Made by a program: the position numbers and the translations under genes. This document shows positions 34,710-34,789 of a stretch of 34,789 nucleotides of DNA, piece by piece (the first letter of the stretch is position 1; every line of letters begins with the position of its first letter). Source of the stretch: Pseudomonadota bacterium. Lineage in GTDB: Bacteria; Pseudomonadota; Gammaproteobacteria; Acidiferrobacterales; Acidiferrobacteraceae. The notes under the pieces are model-generated. The model saw only the letters and a list, made by a program, of their open reading frames with translations. It did not search any database and was not told the DNA's origin. Where the stretch lies: positions 1-34,789 of the forward strand of contig JAJYHM010000030.1 of NCBI GenBank assembly GCA_021784755.1. Reading direction: 5' to 3'.

Positions 34710-34789
34710 TGCTTTGTCAGATGTATAACCTGTCACACACGCTCTGGGGTTCAAGATAATCCGCTGCGACCGTATTGGCCGGCGCCGCC

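Noticed and set aside
34051-34736. Direct repeat AACCTGTCAC on both sides of vapBC (34051-34060 and 34727-34736)
   Set aside because: A 10-bp match over 700 nt can occur by chance, and no integrase or further att-like similarity accompanies it.

Overview
The window reads as a piece of chromosome from a GC-rich gammaproteobacterium. The gene orders trpF-(trpBA)-accD-folC-SPOR protein-cvpA-purF-metZ, lpxH-ppiB/aaRS-cysS and ilv large-small-ilvC-psd-pssA-leuA match those known from Pseudomonas-like and related proteobacteria. A glutamyl-tRNA synthetase sits where Pseudomonas has glnS. This recalls acidophilic sulfur/iron oxidisers (Acidithiobacillus, Acidiferrobacter) that make Gln-tRNA indirectly. 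The lineage is an inference; no rRNA or tRNA gene is present to test it.

Layout: 1-3458 holds the 3' part of a FadL/OmpP1-type outer-membrane protein, a strong terminator, an exported protein of unknown role and three small unknown genes. 3544-6286 is a tight operon of a small unknown protein, an AcuC/HDAC-type deacetylase and an aldo/keto-reductase-like protein. 6440-8031 is a thinly coded, accessory-looking stretch: a GFA-family protein, a DUF4258/DUF2283 pair on the minus strand whose DUF4258 frame carries an amber stop, and a perfect tandem 16-bp repeat at its promoter. 8032-11758 holds a PilT/PilU-type ATPase, a TM2-like membrane protein, and an operon of a LysR regulator, a glutamine-amidotransferase-like protein lacking the catalytic Cys and His, and a small protein.

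11795-25152 is housekeeping. It contains the end of tryptophan synthesis (trpFBA), accD, folC (apparently starting at CTG), a SPOR-domain protein, cvpA, purF, metZ and a lipoprotein, nearly all joined by 1-23 nt overlaps. The minus-strand pair ppiB-lpxH follows, and then gltX-cysS diverging from ppiB. 25255-32190 carries branched-chain amino-acid synthesis (ilvBNC, leuA) with phosphatidylethanolamine synthesis (psd, pssA) coupled in between, plus a small NTF2-like gene.

32191-34789 is a decayed accessory or defence patch. It has an AbiEi-like winged-helix fragment (+), the N-terminal stub of an OLD-family ATPase (-), a chimeric frame joining the N-terminus of an IS transposase to the C-terminus of an AbiEii-type nucleotidyltransferase toxin (-), and an intact vapBC toxin-antitoxin pair with a 10+10 bp palindromic operator. 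The most unusual items are this scrambled AbiE/OLD/IS patch, the amber-interrupted DUF4258-DUF2283 pair, the amidotransferase-fold protein without its catalytic residues, the CTG-started folC and the GluRS in the glnS slot.
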